Shown here one piece after another: positions 37,701-46,269 of a stretch of 64,000 nt of DNA (the first letter of the stretch is position 1; every line of letters begins with the position of its first letter). The DNA lies in the NCBI RefSeq assembly GCF_026672275.1, contig NZ_JANQCD010000009.1, positions 62,001 to 126,000 on the forward strand, given 5' to 3'. The notes under the pieces were generated by a model. It saw nothing but the letters and a program-made list of their open reading frames with translations, did not search any database and was not told the DNA's origin. The translations under genes were made by a program, and so were the position numbers. The DNA comes from Marinifilum sp. D737. Its GTDB lineage: Bacteria; Bacteroidota; Bacteroidia; Bacteroidales; Marinifilaceae.

Positions 37701-39222
37701 TACAGATGATTTAAAATCAGTTGGTAAATTAAAATTCGAACAAGCAGAATTTACTGTAAATACACTTAAAACAACATATTACTGTAATGATAGCATTAGC
37801 ATCATGCCCGGCGAACTCCGATTCGACAATTTTACCATAAAGGATCAAAATGACCAGTCCGCAATGCTGTTTGGTGCAATCACACATGAACAATTCAATG
37901 ATTTGCAACTAGATCTTTCAGTAAACACCTTAAACTTCAACGTTCTTGACACAAAGGAATCCGACAATGAAATGTTCTATGGAGAAGCATACGTAACAGG
38001 TATAACTCATCTGTTTGGACCAGTTAATGATCTGGAAATAGAAATTAGAGCAAAAACGGATAAAAACACAAGAGTATATGTTCCCATTAATAATAGTGGT
38101 GACATTCAGGAAAGTAATTTCATTACATTCGTTAATACAAATAGAGCTGGTCAGAGCGAAGAAGAAGAGGAATACAAAATTGATTTATCAGGAATTCGCA
38201 TGAATTGCGACCTTGAAATTACTCCTGAAACTGATATTCAAATTATTTTTGACTCGCAAATTGGTGATGTTCTAAAAGCAAAAGGAAGTGGAAATCTAAA
38301 ACTAGAAATTGATACCAAAGGAGAATTTAAGATATTTGGTGATTACACAATCCAAAAAGGTAGTTACCTTTTTACTTTGCAGAATGTAATCAATAAAAAA
38401 TTCGACCTTTCAAATGGTGGAAATATAAAATGGGCTGGTGATCCTTATAATGCAACAGTAAATATTGATGCAGTATACAATGTTAAAACAACCTTATACG
38501 ATTTGTTGTTGAATACGCCATACATTGATATCAACAGAAAGATTCCGGTTCAATGTAATATGAACCTAAGCCAAAACCTTGAGAATCCAATCATCAAGTT
38601 TAATATCGAATTTCCTACATTAGATCAGCAAACGCAAAGTATTCTGGAAGGTTTATTTTCTACAGAAGATGAAACCAATAAGCAAATTCTATCCCTTTTG
38701 GTTTTAAATAGATTTTACACACCTGAGTACCTTCGATCTACTGATCCTGATTTCGAAAACAAAAACTCGAGTTATGCAGTTGGTGTAACTACCAGCGAGT
38801 TATTATCCAATCAACTTTCCAATTGGTTAAGCCAAATTAGCAACGATTTTGATATTGGGGTTAGTTATCGCCCAGGCGATAATCTTACCAGCGACGAAAT
38901 TCAAGTCGCTCTATCAACTCAGGTCTTCGATGATAAAGTAACCATCAACGGTAATGTTGGTACCAGTAACAGCCAGGAAAGAGCCAATGATATTGTTGGG
39001 GATGTGGATGTGAATATTAAACTGGATAAAAAGGGTAAATTACAACTAAAAGCTTTTACTCGCTCCAATGAATATTTGGTCTACGAGGAATCAAGAAACA
39101 CACAGGGAATAGGTATTTTTTACAAAGAGGATTTTAATACTTTCTCTGGCCTATTCAAAAAATACATGAGCTTTTTACGAGGCAATAAAAACAAGGACAA
39201 TAAAAAGGATAAAGCAGAATAG
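34735..39222 (+). CDS. TamB/AsmA-like envelope biogenesis protein
   Basis: A very large protein (about 1495 residues) with an N-terminal signal anchor (KIIKKFFKISIWTAAVIIM...) and a long beta-rich body of AsmA/TamB repeats ending in a DUF490/TamB C-terminal domain (FGDYTIQKGSYLFTLQNVINKKF about 240 residues before the end). Such proteins bridge the periplasm and carry phospholipids or help insert outer membrane proteins. The start is uncertain: the frame upstream of the anchor contains only TTG codons (34702, 34705, 34735) and the first ATG (34810) falls inside the anchor. The C-terminal DNKKDKAE tail is charged. Confidence 0.88.
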   Translation: MCNSQNGKIIKKFFKISIWTAAVIIMIPCIMYLLFLSSTVQTHISRKIANYLSEQTNTPIGIEGVNISPFKSITLKGLYVEDYRQDTLVYIDNLKVNIDSFNISKKEFYINKLTLSNTFFNLYEDEERILNIEVFLDSLSNSNSSSPVDTTQKSWNITVANVDMENSSFGYKTADYIPQDFGMNYDDIFVTDLNIQARNIKVVGDSVGFYLQHLSCKEKSGFVLKDFKANNWFTSNQWGLSDVNIISKHSKVVAKHLYFNYEPNQGYWAKFTKKMQLDFLLKSSRLSFLDLAYFNEKLLGFRETGYLSGKIYGTIYDLRGRDIDIVYGDNTALKGRFYMNGLPYLSDAYLQADFKELTTSISDIEKVYIPGYSKEHFKLPEYFNNLGLIQYKGKFNGFINDFVFYGKFKTELGDLKTDILFKPNQGNNKLDFNGDLRTNNFNLGGLIEQEKVGEISLNVSVSGYTSPETTQGIMKGNISEVDFYDYKYKNLTLNGFFSESQFDGKVSIEDPNIGFDFAGKVDFSQEVPTMNFSSHLNHAKLFPLHLNTTDQKAELSLSVNANFTGSSFDNANGVIEINKTNYKNSLGEFLLNKFTINSFTSPEFKKMILNSDVSDVKVEGNYEVSKLISSIANLAFYYLPAYAPNKEYAKIDSTNNFKFQLKLKDTEPITSVLFPDFSIAPETSLEGEIIAVDRKLNLHFETPKLVVEGKSLDELKIDLNTDREKLTLKGRTNKFKFSDNFGLYNLSQKLIAEKNKIKLDVLWNNWDKITYSGFLSAEGEVEKSKTSENVKWDINLLPSTIIMADSIWSIPESRIVIDSTSYEIDNFKIARENQFFGLDGKISNNPNDSINFRIQNISLKNLNDLTREQNIGINGTVKGYVQISDFYGDRLSNSNVMIEDLILNQDTLGNLFLISDWDKYQKKLSFSSFTDFSSRKELEVTGDYFPDSDSLYMDINIDKMRMELLNPYLQENISDIKGNTSGSIHIEGHTDDLKSVGKLKFEQAEFTVNTLKTTYYCNDSISIMPGELRFDNFTIKDQNDQSAMLFGAITHEQFNDLQLDLSVNTLNFNVLDTKESDNEMFYGEAYVTGITHLFGPVNDLEIEIRAKTDKNTRVYVPINNSGDIQESNFITFVNTNRAGQSEEEEEYKIDLSGIRMNCDLEITPETDIQIIFDSQIGDVLKAKGSGNLKLEIDTKGEFKIFGDYTIQKGSYLFTLQNVINKKFDLSNGGNIKWAGDPYNATVNIDAVYNVKTTLYDLLLNTPYIDINRKIPVQCNMNLSQNLENPIIKFNIEFPTLDQQTQSILEGLFSTEDETNKQILSLLVLNRFYTPEYLRSTDPDFENKNSSYAVGVTTSELLSNQLSNWLSQISNDFDIGVSYRPGDNLTSDEIQVALSTQVFDDKVTINGNVGTSNSQERANDIVGDVDVNIKLDKKGKLQLKAFTRSNEYLVYEESRNTQGIGIFYKEDFNTFSGLFKKYMSFLRGNKNKDNKKDKAE

Positions 39223-39231
39223 AACTGCTTT
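39211..39231 (+). terminator. Weak hairpin at the tamB-like stop codon
   Basis: AAAGCAG and CTGCTTT (39211-39217, 39225-39231) form a 7-bp stem overlapping the stop. There is no proper T-run, so termination here is doubtful. Confidence 0.3.
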
Positions 39232-39373
39232 ATATTCGCTACCTCAATGTTCTGCAGCATTAATAATTCTCGATTTTTTTCTTTAATTGCTAACTGATTT
39301 TGAAAAACAAATATTAGTATATTAGCAGTTTAAGTATCTAAAAAATTTAAATCACCTAAAATAATCAATTATT

Positions 39374-40762
39374 ATGTTTGCATTAATGGTTGTGGTATTT
39401 GTTCTTGGCTATACAGCAATAGCCCTTGAACATCCACTAAAAATTGACAAAGCAGCATCAGCACTTTTAATCGGTGTGCTGACCTGGACTATTTACGTAT
39501 TTGGCGGAGTTGATATCCTTTCATCGGGAGTGAGTAGAGCCTGGAATGAATACGTAGCGCATAATCCTGGAATGGATAATGCCCATGGTATGCTGGACTT
39601 CATTACCCATCATGAAGTACTTCATCACCTGTCTGAAATTTCTACAATTCTATTCTTCCTTTTGGGAGCTATGACTATTGTTGAAATTGTAGACCAACAC
39701 CAAGGGTTTAAAATCATTACCGACAAGATTAAAACTACTAACAAAGTAAAATTACTTTGGGTATTAAGTGTTTTAACTTTCTTCATGTCTGCTGCTCTTG
39801 ATAACTTAACTACTACAATTGTTATTGTAGCATTGATCCGTAAATTAATTGACGACCAAAAAGATCGTTGGTTCTTTGCATCGATGGTTGTATTGGCTGC
39901 AAATGCCGGTGGTGCCTGGTCTCCAATTGGTGACGTAACTACCATTATGCTTTGGATTGGTGGTCAGGTTACAACAATCAATATCATCACTCGAGTTATC
40001 GTTCCAAGTTTATTTACAATGATTGTTCCATTGATCATCGTAAGTACTTACCTAAAAGGACACATTACACGCCCTGCTCTAACCGAAGGTGAGGACAAGG
40101 AATATACAACCCACAAAGAAAGAGTATTCATCCTTTGTTTGGGTGTAGCTTCTCTACTATTTGTTCCTGTATTTAAAACTACAACACACTTGCCTCCATA
40201 CTTGGGTATGTTATTCGGACTTGGTGTTATGTGGGTTGTTACTGAAATTATGCACCGTAACAAAGATCACGAATTTAAGAGTCGTTTGAATGTAACTGGT
40301 GTATTGAAAAAAGTTGACGTTCCTACAGTACTATTTTTCTTAGGTATTCTTTCTGCTGTAGCAAGTATGCAATCTGCAGGTCATCTAGATATTTTAGCAT
40401 CATGGTTGGATAAGAATGTTCATGATATTTATATCATTAACTTGATTATTGGTGTACTTTCATCAATTGTTGATAATGTACCATTGGTTGCTGCTGCAAT
40501 GGGTATGTATCCTATCGAAGGTGCTGAAGCTGTTGGTTATGCTGCAAACTTTGTTCAAGATGGTTTGTTCTGGGAATTCCTTGCATATTGTGCTGGTACA
40601 GGTGGATCTATGTTGATCATTGGTTCTGCTGCCGGTGTTGCTGCAATGGGTATGGAAAAAATCGATTTCATTTGGTACTTAAAAAAGATTACTCTTCTTG
40701 CATTCATCGGGTATTTAGCCGGTGCCGGAGTATACTATTTACAAGCAATCCTATTGCATTAG
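39374..40762 (+). CDS. nhaD: Na+/H+ antiporter, NhaD type
   Basis: The 462-residue protein has about twelve hydrophobic helices and belongs to the ion transporter superfamily NhaD group. Visible conserved stretches are SAALDNLTTTIVIVALIRKL (about 136-155), NAGGAWSPIGDVTTIMLW and SSIVDNVPLVAAAMGMY. The paired DN motifs are typical of NhaD-like antiporters. It expels Na+ (or Li+) in exchange for protons at alkaline pH, which fits a salty habitat and a possible Na+ cycle with the Rnf complex. It is monocistronic and ends with a strong terminator. Confidence 0.92.
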   Translation: MFALMVVVFVLGYTAIALEHPLKIDKAASALLIGVLTWTIYVFGGVDILSSGVSRAWNEYVAHNPGMDNAHGMLDFITHHEVLHHLSEISTILFFLLGAMTIVEIVDQHQGFKIITDKIKTTNKVKLLWVLSVLTFFMSAALDNLTTTIVIVALIRKLIDDQKDRWFFASMVVLAANAGGAWSPIGDVTTIMLWIGGQVTTINIITRVIVPSLFTMIVPLIIVSTYLKGHITRPALTEGEDKEYTTHKERVFILCLGVASLLFVPVFKTTTHLPPYLGMLFGLGVMWVVTEIMHRNKDHEFKSRLNVTGVLKKVDVPTVLFFLGILSAVASMQSAGHLDILASWLDKNVHDIYIINLIIGVLSSIVDNVPLVAAAMGMYPIEGAEAVGYAANFVQDGLFWEFLAYCAGTGGSMLIIGSAAGVAAMGMEKIDFIWYLKKITLLAFIGYLAGAGVYYLQAILLH

Positions 40763-40822
40763 AATAAAGATTCATTTTCCCTTAATTTCTATAGGGGAAT
40801 AAAATCAATAATATTAATTTAG

Positions 40823-40858
40823 CGAGATATAATATTCCGTATTATATCTCGTTTTTTT
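40823..40858 (+). terminator. Terminator after nhaD
   Basis: CGAGATATAATA (40823-40834) and TATTATATCTCG (40840-40851) form a 12-bp stem with a 5-base loop, followed by seven T. The exbB start lies only 32 bp further on. Confidence 0.88.
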
Positions 40859-40889
40859 ATGTATTAGATCAAACTAGAAAAAATTGTAT

Positions 40890-41600
40890 ATGAATTATCT
40901 ATCGCTTATTGCAGGTGTACAAGAAATGGCTCAAAATGAATTGCCTATAGAGGAACAAGGAGCTGAAGCAACAGAACTGACTTTAAATTTTGTTGATTTG
41001 GCCTTTAAGGGAGGCTGGATCATGATTCCTATTTTTGCTCTTTCGGTAATTGCGATGTACATTTTTTTAGAAAGATATTTTGCTATCCGTAAAGCAACAA
41101 AAGAAGATTCAAACTTTATGAATCGCATACGAGATTACATTCATGAAGGTAAAATTGATTCTGCTTTGGCTTTGTGTCAATCAAAAGATACTCCAGTATC
41201 CAGAATGATTTCCAAAGGGATTAAACGTATTGGTCGTCCACTAAACGATGTAAACGCTGCTATTGAAAATATCGGTAATCTTGAAGTATCAAAACTAGAG
41301 AAAAACCTGCCTACTTTGGCAACCGTTGCCGGTGCTGCACCTATGATTGGATTCCTTGGAACGGTAATGGGAATGATTCAGGCTTTTTACGACATGTCAA
41401 ATGCAGGAAACAATATTGATGTTGGTTTACTATCGAGCGGTATTTACCAAGCAATGGTAACCACCGTTGCAGGTCTTACAGTTGGTATTATTGCCTACTT
41501 CGCCTACAATATTTTAGTGGCTAAAGTTGAAAAAGTGGTTTTCAATATGGAAGCTACAACTACAGAATTCATGGATTTGTTGAATGAACCAATCAAGTAA
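40890..41600 (+). CDS. exbB: ExbB/TolQ/MotA family proton channel protein
   Basis: The ATG at 40890 gives 236 residues (a TTG two codons upstream is less likely). Three membrane helices are visible: one near 45-65 and the paired helices of the MotA/TolQ/ExbB domain near 143-165 and 185-212 (LATVAGAAPMIGFLGTVMGMI, VTTVAGLTVGIIAYFAYNILV). With ExbD it forms a proton channel that powers TonB or TolA. It is followed by exbD after five bases and by a TonB-type gene, so this is a complete energy-transduction operon. Confidence 0.92.
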   Translation: MNYLSLIAGVQEMAQNELPIEEQGAEATELTLNFVDLAFKGGWIMIPIFALSVIAMYIFLERYFAIRKATKEDSNFMNRIRDYIHEGKIDSALALCQSKDTPVSRMISKGIKRIGRPLNDVNAAIENIGNLEVSKLEKNLPTLATVAGAAPMIGFLGTVMGMIQAFYDMSNAGNNIDVGLLSSGIYQAMVTTVAGLTVGIIAYFAYNILVAKVEKVVFNMEATTTEFMDLLNEPIK

Positions 41601-41605
41601 AAAAC

Positions 41606-41998
41606 ATGGCTCTAAAAACAAGAAATAAAGTAAGTGCAGCTTTCAGTATGTCTTCTATGACTGATATTGTGTTTTTGTTGCTAATTTTCTTCATGGTAAC
41701 ATCAACCTTAATTAGTCCGAACGCATTAAAATTGCTATTGCCAAAAAGCAGTAACCAAACTGCTGCTAAGCCAATAACTACAGTTTCGATCGATAAGAAT
41801 TTCAATTTTTATCTTGAAACAACTCCTGTTCCTTTTTCACAATTGGAATACAAATTGCAAAGAAAACTGGCAAGGGAAGAAGATCCTACAATATCGCTTC
41901 ACGTTGATAAATCGGTTCCTATGGAGCAGGTGGTAAAAGTGATGAATATTGCGAAGGATAACAAGTACAAATTGATATTGGCAACACGAGCAAAGTAG
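41606..41998 (+). CDS. exbD: ExbD/TolR family protein
   Basis: The 130-residue protein has a short cytoplasmic N-terminus, one membrane helix (about 18-38) bearing the essential proton-accepting Asp20 in SSMTDIVFLLLIFFM, and a periplasmic ExbD/TolR domain. It works with ExbB to couple the proton gradient to TonB. It sits between exbB and the tonB-type gene with very short spacers (five and two bases). Confidence 0.92.
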   Translation: MALKTRNKVSAAFSMSSMTDIVFLLLIFFMVTSTLISPNALKLLLPKSSNQTAAKPITTVSIDKNFNFYLETTPVPFSQLEYKLQRKLAREEDPTISLHVDKSVPMEQVVKVMNIAKDNKYKLILATRAK

Positions 41999-42000
41999 AT

Positions 42001-42945
42001 ATGGAAGAATCCAAAAACAAGAGAATAGGATTTGCTGGCACACTGTTTTTCCACATTGGATTAATCGTGCTATTGTATTTTCTGGGGTTTAGAACTCCCC
42101 TCCCACTTCCTGAAGAAGAAGGGATTCTTGTGAATTTTGGAAACTCCAACCAAGGTGTAGGAAGTAGAGCTCTTGCACCTTCTAAAGCTCAGAGGAAAGT
42201 TGCTGCTGCCAATCCTGTTTCAGTCCCTAAATCAGCACCTGCCAAAACAGAACCAAAGCCAAGCTCTGCTCAAGAAAAAGTATTGACTCAGGATACCGAG
42301 GATGCTCCGGACTTGCCATCTGCTGAAGAAATTGCAAAGAAAAAAGCGGCTGACGAAAAAGCAAGAAAAGCCAGAGCTGAAAGAGATAGATTGGCTAAAA
42401 TAGAAGCCGATAAAAAAAGACAAGAGGAGATCCGAAAACAGCAAGAAGCCGAAGCTGAAAGAAAACGACTGGAAGAAATTGAACGAAAAAAACGTGAAGC
42501 TGCAGAACGACAAGCAAAAATTGATGCCATTAACAATCGGGCTAAAAATGTTTTTGGACAGGGAACTTCATCTAATTCCTCCCAAGGCGTAAGTACTGGA
42601 AGCGGAAACCAGGGCAAACCAACCGGTTCGCCAAATTCTGACAATTACAGTGGAACAGGATTAGGAAGTAAAGGCGTTTCATACGATTTACAGGGACGTA
42701 ACTCCCTATCGATACCTAAGCCCCATTACAACCTTCAGGAAGGCGGAAAAGTTGTTGTAGAGATTACTGTTGACAAGAATGGGAAAGTTGTGAATGCACG
42801 CCCGGGAATGCCTGGTTCGACTACAAGCAACTCTACCCTATTTGAGGCTGCAAAAAAAGCCGCTCTAAAGGCCAAATTCAATTCCGATAGCGGTGCTCCT
42901 GCATATCAGAAGGGAACCATAACTTATCATTTCCAGTTGAATTAG
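42001..42945 (+). CDS. tonB: TonB family energy transducer
   Basis: The 314-residue protein has an N-terminal membrane helix (about 10-28), a Pro/Ala/Lys-rich spacer, a long Lys/Glu/Arg/Ala coiled coil (about 110-178) reminiscent of TolA, a Gly/Ser/Asn-rich linker, and a C-terminal TonB domain (about 235-314, with KVVVEITVDKNGKVV and GTITYHFQLN). TonB transmits energy to outer membrane receptors; TolA stabilises the envelope. The C-terminal domain favours a TonB-type name, but the coiled coil makes a TolA-like role possible. Its stop codon is part of a heptamer repeat. Confidence 0.87.
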   Translation: MEESKNKRIGFAGTLFFHIGLIVLLYFLGFRTPLPLPEEEGILVNFGNSNQGVGSRALAPSKAQRKVAAANPVSVPKSAPAKTEPKPSSAQEKVLTQDTEDAPDLPSAEEIAKKKAADEKARKARAERDRLAKIEADKKRQEEIRKQQEAEAERKRLEEIERKKREAAERQAKIDAINNRAKNVFGQGTSSNSSQGVSTGSGNQGKPTGSPNSDNYSGTGLGSKGVSYDLQGRNSLSIPKPHYNLQEGGKVVVEITVDKNGKVVNARPGMPGSTTSNSTLFEAAKKAALKAKFNSDSGAPAYQKGTITYHFQLN

Positions 42946-42969
42946 CTGTTAGCTGTTAGCTGTTAGCTG
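42942..42969. repeat. Heptamer repeat TTAGCTG x4 at the tonB stop
   Basis: Four perfect copies of TTAGCTG run from 42942 to 42969, and the first contains the TAG stop codon of the tonB-type gene. Confidence 0.9.
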
Positions 42970-43082
42970 TTACAAAGATCGGAAATCCATTGGCAATTAC
43001 ACAATTCGAAATTATGAATTCGTAATTCTTTCTATATCAAATTCAGACACTGACAGATTTATAAACGCTATTAAGTCGCTCA

Positions 43083-43124
43083 ACTTGATACTTGATACTT
43101 GATACTTGATACTTGATACTTGAT
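43083..43124. repeat. Heptamer repeat ACTTGAT x6 before the TauE gene end
   Basis: Six perfect copies of ACTTGAT fill 43083-43124. The minus-strand TauE/SafE gene ends at 43127, two bases further on. Between the two heptamer arrays lies unremarkable AT-rich DNA with a small GAATTCGTAATTC inverted repeat. Confidence 0.9.
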
Positions 43125-43126
43125 AG

Positions 43127-43897
43127 TTAAATCAATCCAATCATCTCGTACACACCAAGAAACTTAAGGGAAGCAAAGATGATAACAGCTAATAAGATAT
43201 AACGAACAAATTTGGCTCCCCAACTTACAGCAAAATTAGCTGCTATGTATGCTCCAATCATATTACCTGCAGCTAAGATAAAGCCAATCTTATAATCGAT
43301 TTGTCCATTCATAATAAACACACCTATAGCAAAAGGAGTATAAAGAAGAACAATAAATACTTTAATGGCATTGGCTTTAACCAAATCGAAACCTGCTCCC
43401 AATACCAAACCTGCCAATAAGAAAAAGCCTACTCCTGCTTGAATAAACCCACCATACAATCCAATAAAAAAGAAGATTATAATTTGCCAGACACTTGGCT
43501 TAGAACGAACCAATCCAGCCTGACCTTTTACCCAGGCATCAGGTTTATAAAGGACAATAAAAAAGAGAAATACCAGAAGTCCTCCAATGGTTTTCTCCAT
43601 CATTTCCTCGTTGATTTCAACGGCCAAGCTTGCACCTATTACCGAACCAACAATTGCAGGGACAGCCAACCATATTCCTTCCTTAAAAGTAAATACCTTC
43701 TGCTTCTTGAAACTACTTACCCCAACAATATTCTGCATCAGAATGGCAATTCTATTGGTACCATTGGCAACATTTGCCGGCAAGCCCATAAACATCAACA
43801 TTGCCAAACTTATAATCGATCCGCTTCCAGCCAAAGTATTTAAAAATCCTGCAAAAACTCCTACAAGAACAACCAATAAATAATAATACCACTCCAT
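43127..43897 (-). CDS. TauE/SafE family membrane exporter
   Basis: The 256-residue protein has about eight hydrophobic helices and the duplicated TauE/SafE (UPF0721) pattern, with VGVFAGFLNTLAGSGSIISLAML at the N-terminus and FIGLYGGFIQAGVGFFLLAGLVLGAG in the second half. Family members are proposed to export sulfite, sulfoacetate or other organosulfur anions. The gene stands alone, so its substrate is open. Confidence 0.88.
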   Translation of the reverse strand: MEWYYYLLVVLVGVFAGFLNTLAGSGSIISLAMLMFMGLPANVANGTNRIAILMQNIVGVSSFKKQKVFTFKEGIWLAVPAIVGSVIGASLAVEINEEMMEKTIGGLLVFLFFIVLYKPDAWVKGQAGLVRSKPSVWQIIIFFFIGLYGGFIQAGVGFFLLAGLVLGAGFDLVKANAIKVFIVLLYTPFAIGVFIMNGQIDYKIGFILAAGNMIGAYIAANFAVSWGAKFVRYILLAVIIFASLKFLGVYEMIGLI

Positions 43898-43998
43898 AAC
43901 AACAAATTTTGCACTAAACTACAGTTAATTATCGAGATAGGATATGCTCTAAAACAAAACACCATACTATTGATATAATTCTACAGCCGTGTAGAATA

Positions 43999-44028
43999 CA
44001 AAAAAGGGAAGAACCTTAGTCCTTCCCT
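43999..44028 (-). terminator. Terminator of glyA
   Basis: AGGGAAG (44005-44011) and CTTCCCT (44022-44028) form a 7-bp stem. On the minus strand it is followed by a T-run, 25 bp after the glyA stop. Confidence 0.8.
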
Positions 44029-44052
44029 CCATATATTTTTGGTAAAATCTTA

Positions 44053-45333
44053 CTACCATGCAAACATTGGACGCTCACACATCATTTCATTAACGCGAGT
44101 ACGTACTGAAGCAATTACCTCTTCGTTATCGATGTTAGAGATTACCTCATCAATCATCTGAACGATTACTGGCATGTGCTCCTCTTTTAAACCACGAGTT
44201 GTAATTGCCGGAGTACCAACACGTAAACCAGAAGTTGAGAATGGAGAACGTGAATCGAATGGAACCATGTTCTTGTTGATAGTGATATCAGCCTGAACCA
44301 AAATGTTTTCAACTTTCTTACCTGTAATTTCAGGGAACTTAGAACGAAGATCAATCAACATTGAGTGGTTATCAGTACCACCAGAGATTACCTTGTATCC
44401 TAATTTCACGAATTCCTCAGCCATTACCTTAGCATTCTTCTGCATTTGGATAGCATACTCTTTGTAAGAATCAGTTAAAGCTTCACCGAAAGCTACAGCT
44501 TTAGCAGCAATTACGTGCTCCAATGGACCACCTTGCTGTCCTGGGAATACTGCAAAATCTAATACTGCAGACATCATCTTAGTCTCGCCTTTTGGAGTTT
44601 TAGCTCCGAATGGATTTGGAAAATCTTTTCCAACGATGATCAAACCACCACGAGGACCACGAAGAGTTTTGTGCGTAGTTGTAGTACAAACGTGACAATG
44701 AGGAACCGGGTTGCTCAATAATCCTTTTGCAATTAAACCTGCAGGGTGAGCAATATCAGCCATCAAAATTGCACCTACTTTATCAGCAATTTCTCTTAAA
44801 CGTGGGAAATCCCAGTCACGAGAATAAGCAGAAGCACCAGCAACAATCATTTTAGGATTGTGCTCTAAAGCCAATTTTTCTACCTCGTCGTAATCAACCA
44901 TTCCGGTATCTTCTTTTACGTGGTAAGCAATTGGGTTGTATAGGTTACCTGATAAGTTTACAGGAGAACCGTGAGATAAGTGACCTCCGTGAGCCAAATC
45001 TAAACCTAGAAATGTATCACCTGGTTTCATACATGCATAAAATACAGCAGCATTTGCTTGTGCACCTGAGTGAGGCTGTACATTAGCGTACTCAGCACCG
45101 AAAAGCTCACATGCTCTGTCGATTGCTAATTGTTCAGTTTGATCTACAACCTGGCAACCACCATAGTAACGCTTTCCTGGATAACCTTCAGCGTATTTGT
45201 TAGTAAGGCACGATCCCATTGCGTCCATTACTTGCTGGCTCACAAAGTTTTCAGAAGCAATCAACTCAATACCATTTTTCTGACGTAGGTATTCCTGATC
45301 AATTAGGTCGAAAATTTGTCTATCTCTTTCCAT
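44053..45333 (-). CDS. glyA: Serine hydroxymethyltransferase
   Basis: GlyA interconverts serine and glycine with tetrahydrofolate and is the main source of one-carbon units. The 426-residue PLP enzyme shows the PLP-lysine Lys222 in [14 protein letters not shown], Asp193 and His196 in MADIAHPAG, and the N-terminal [26 protein letters not shown]. Codon usage is regular, as in a highly expressed gene. It has a leader of about 150 bases with a short ORF and a small hairpin (CCGATT-TT-AATCGG) just upstream of the start. Confidence 0.97.
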   Translation of the reverse strand: MERDRQIFDLIDQEYLRQKNGIELIASENFVSQQVMDAMGSCLTNKYAEGYPGKRYYGGCQVVDQTEQLAIDRACELFGAEYANVQPHSGAQANAAVFYACMKPGDTFLGLDLAHGGHLSHGSPVNLSGNLYNPIAYHVKEDTGMVDYDEVEKLALEHNPKMIVAGASAYSRDWDFPRLREIADKVGAILMADIAHPAGLIAKGLLSNPVPHCHVCTTTTHKTLRGPRGGLIIVGKDFPNPFGAKTPKGETKMMSAVLDFAVFPGQQGGPLEHVIAAKAVAFGEALTDSYKEYAIQMQKNAKVMAEEFVKLGYKVISGGTDNHSMLIDLRSKFPEITGKKVENILVQADITINKNMVPFDSRSPFSTSGLRVGTPAITTRGLKEEHMPVIVQMIDEVISNIDNEEVIASVRTRVNEMMCERPMFAW

Positions 45334-45415
45334 TGTTGTTTGTCTTTTCCCCGATTTTAATCGGATTAATTTAATGTTTTGTTAGTGTTTTAAAGGGTCA
45401 AAAATCCCATGTTTA

Positions 45416-45466
45416 CTAAATTTTATTCCCCCTTGAAAAGATGATGCACCGCAAGATTAATATCAT
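45416..45466 (-). CDS. Possible 16-residue leader peptide upstream of glyA
   Basis: A short frame on the minus strand (MILILRCIIFSRGNKI) is preceded by AAGGAGAGGA, one of the strongest Shine-Dalgarno-like sites in the window, five to six bases before its ATG. It lies in the glyA leader between the candidate promoter and the gene. Its size prevents any test by composition; it may be a regulatory leader or chance. Confidence 0.3.
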   Translation of the reverse strand: MILILRCIIFSRGNKI

Positions 45467-45491
45467 TTATCCTCTCCTTAAAGTGCAGGTT

Positions 45492-45499
45492 CAAAATTA
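45492..45499 (-). promoter_or_regulatory. Candidate -7 box of glyA
   Basis: TAATTTTG on the minus strand fits TAnnTTTG and would give a leader of about 150 bases. No clear -33 element is seen. The rest of the spacer up to 45752 holds no other feature I can support. Confidence 0.35.
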
Positions 45500-45752
45500 G
45501 ACAAATCGGTATATTAAAAAAATTATTTTGTGCTTATTTAAATCCTAAATAAACTTTTCTAGAACATACACTTAAAAGCTGTTAGTTATTATATCCATCA
45601 TTCCTGGTTATCAAATATCAGGTAAAACCAATTACTCAACCAGAAAGAAACCTACAAAATCTAATAAAAGCACTATATTTTTTTTACTATTCAGCTTTAT
45701 TGTAAATTTATGATTGTGAATTTTTATACCCTAACACATAAATACAACGCAA

Positions 45753-46235
45753 ATGGAAATTGTTGAAACCAACCCAAAACAAAGACCTGGACTATTAACC
45801 GCCTTGTGCATCCTCACATTCATAGGGAGTGGTTTTGGCGTATTAAATAATATCATGGGAATGATAATGTCGCCAATAAAGAACTTTTTCGATCCAGATT
45901 TTTTTGAAATGGCATTAGAAGAAGTACAGGAAGAACCAGCACGCAAGTTTATTGAACAGGCTTTAGAAATTGGTCAAAGAGCTTTGGAGAACATTTTCGA
46001 GATTTCTCTCACACAATTTATACTGTATGCTGCTAGTTTAACAGGTGCTATTTTAATGTTCCAACTTAAAAAAGCAGGATTCTATATTTATACAATTGCC
46101 CAGGTTCTGCTTTTATTTGTTCCTGCGATATTCGTTGGCTTTAATTTATTTATAAACATCGGTATTTTATTCTCAAGTGTTTTTACCATTCTTTTTATTG
46201 CTCTTTACGCAATTAACCTAAAAAAAATGAACTAA
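45753..46235 (+). CDS. Four-helix membrane protein, first of a tandem pair
   Basis: I do not recognise the family. The 160-residue protein begins with a short charged segment and PKQRPGLLTALCILTFIGSGFG, then a polar amphipathic loop and three further hydrophobic segments near 83-102, 105-128 and 132-155. It ends YAINLKKMN. It is a paralogue of the next gene, 34 bp downstream: PKxRPxxLTxLCILxFIGSGF at the start and YAxNLKxM at the end are shared. The pair is probably co-transcribed. Confidence 0.75.
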   Translation: MEIVETNPKQRPGLLTALCILTFIGSGFGVLNNIMGMIMSPIKNFFDPDFFEMALEEVQEEPARKFIEQALEIGQRALENIFEISLTQFILYAASLTGAILMFQLKKAGFYIYTIAQVLLLFVPAIFVGFNLFINIGILFSSVFTILFIALYAINLKKMN

Positions 46236-46269
46236 ATAATATTACTCATCCTACAAAAACCTTTTAATT

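Noticed and set aside
43439-43883. Frames opposite the TauE/SafE gene
   Set aside because: Shadow frames of a clear membrane protein gene.
45334-45500. Tetrahydrofolate riboswitch upstream of glyA
   Set aside because: The leader does not show the conserved core of the folate riboswitches I know; only a short ORF and a small hairpin are seen.
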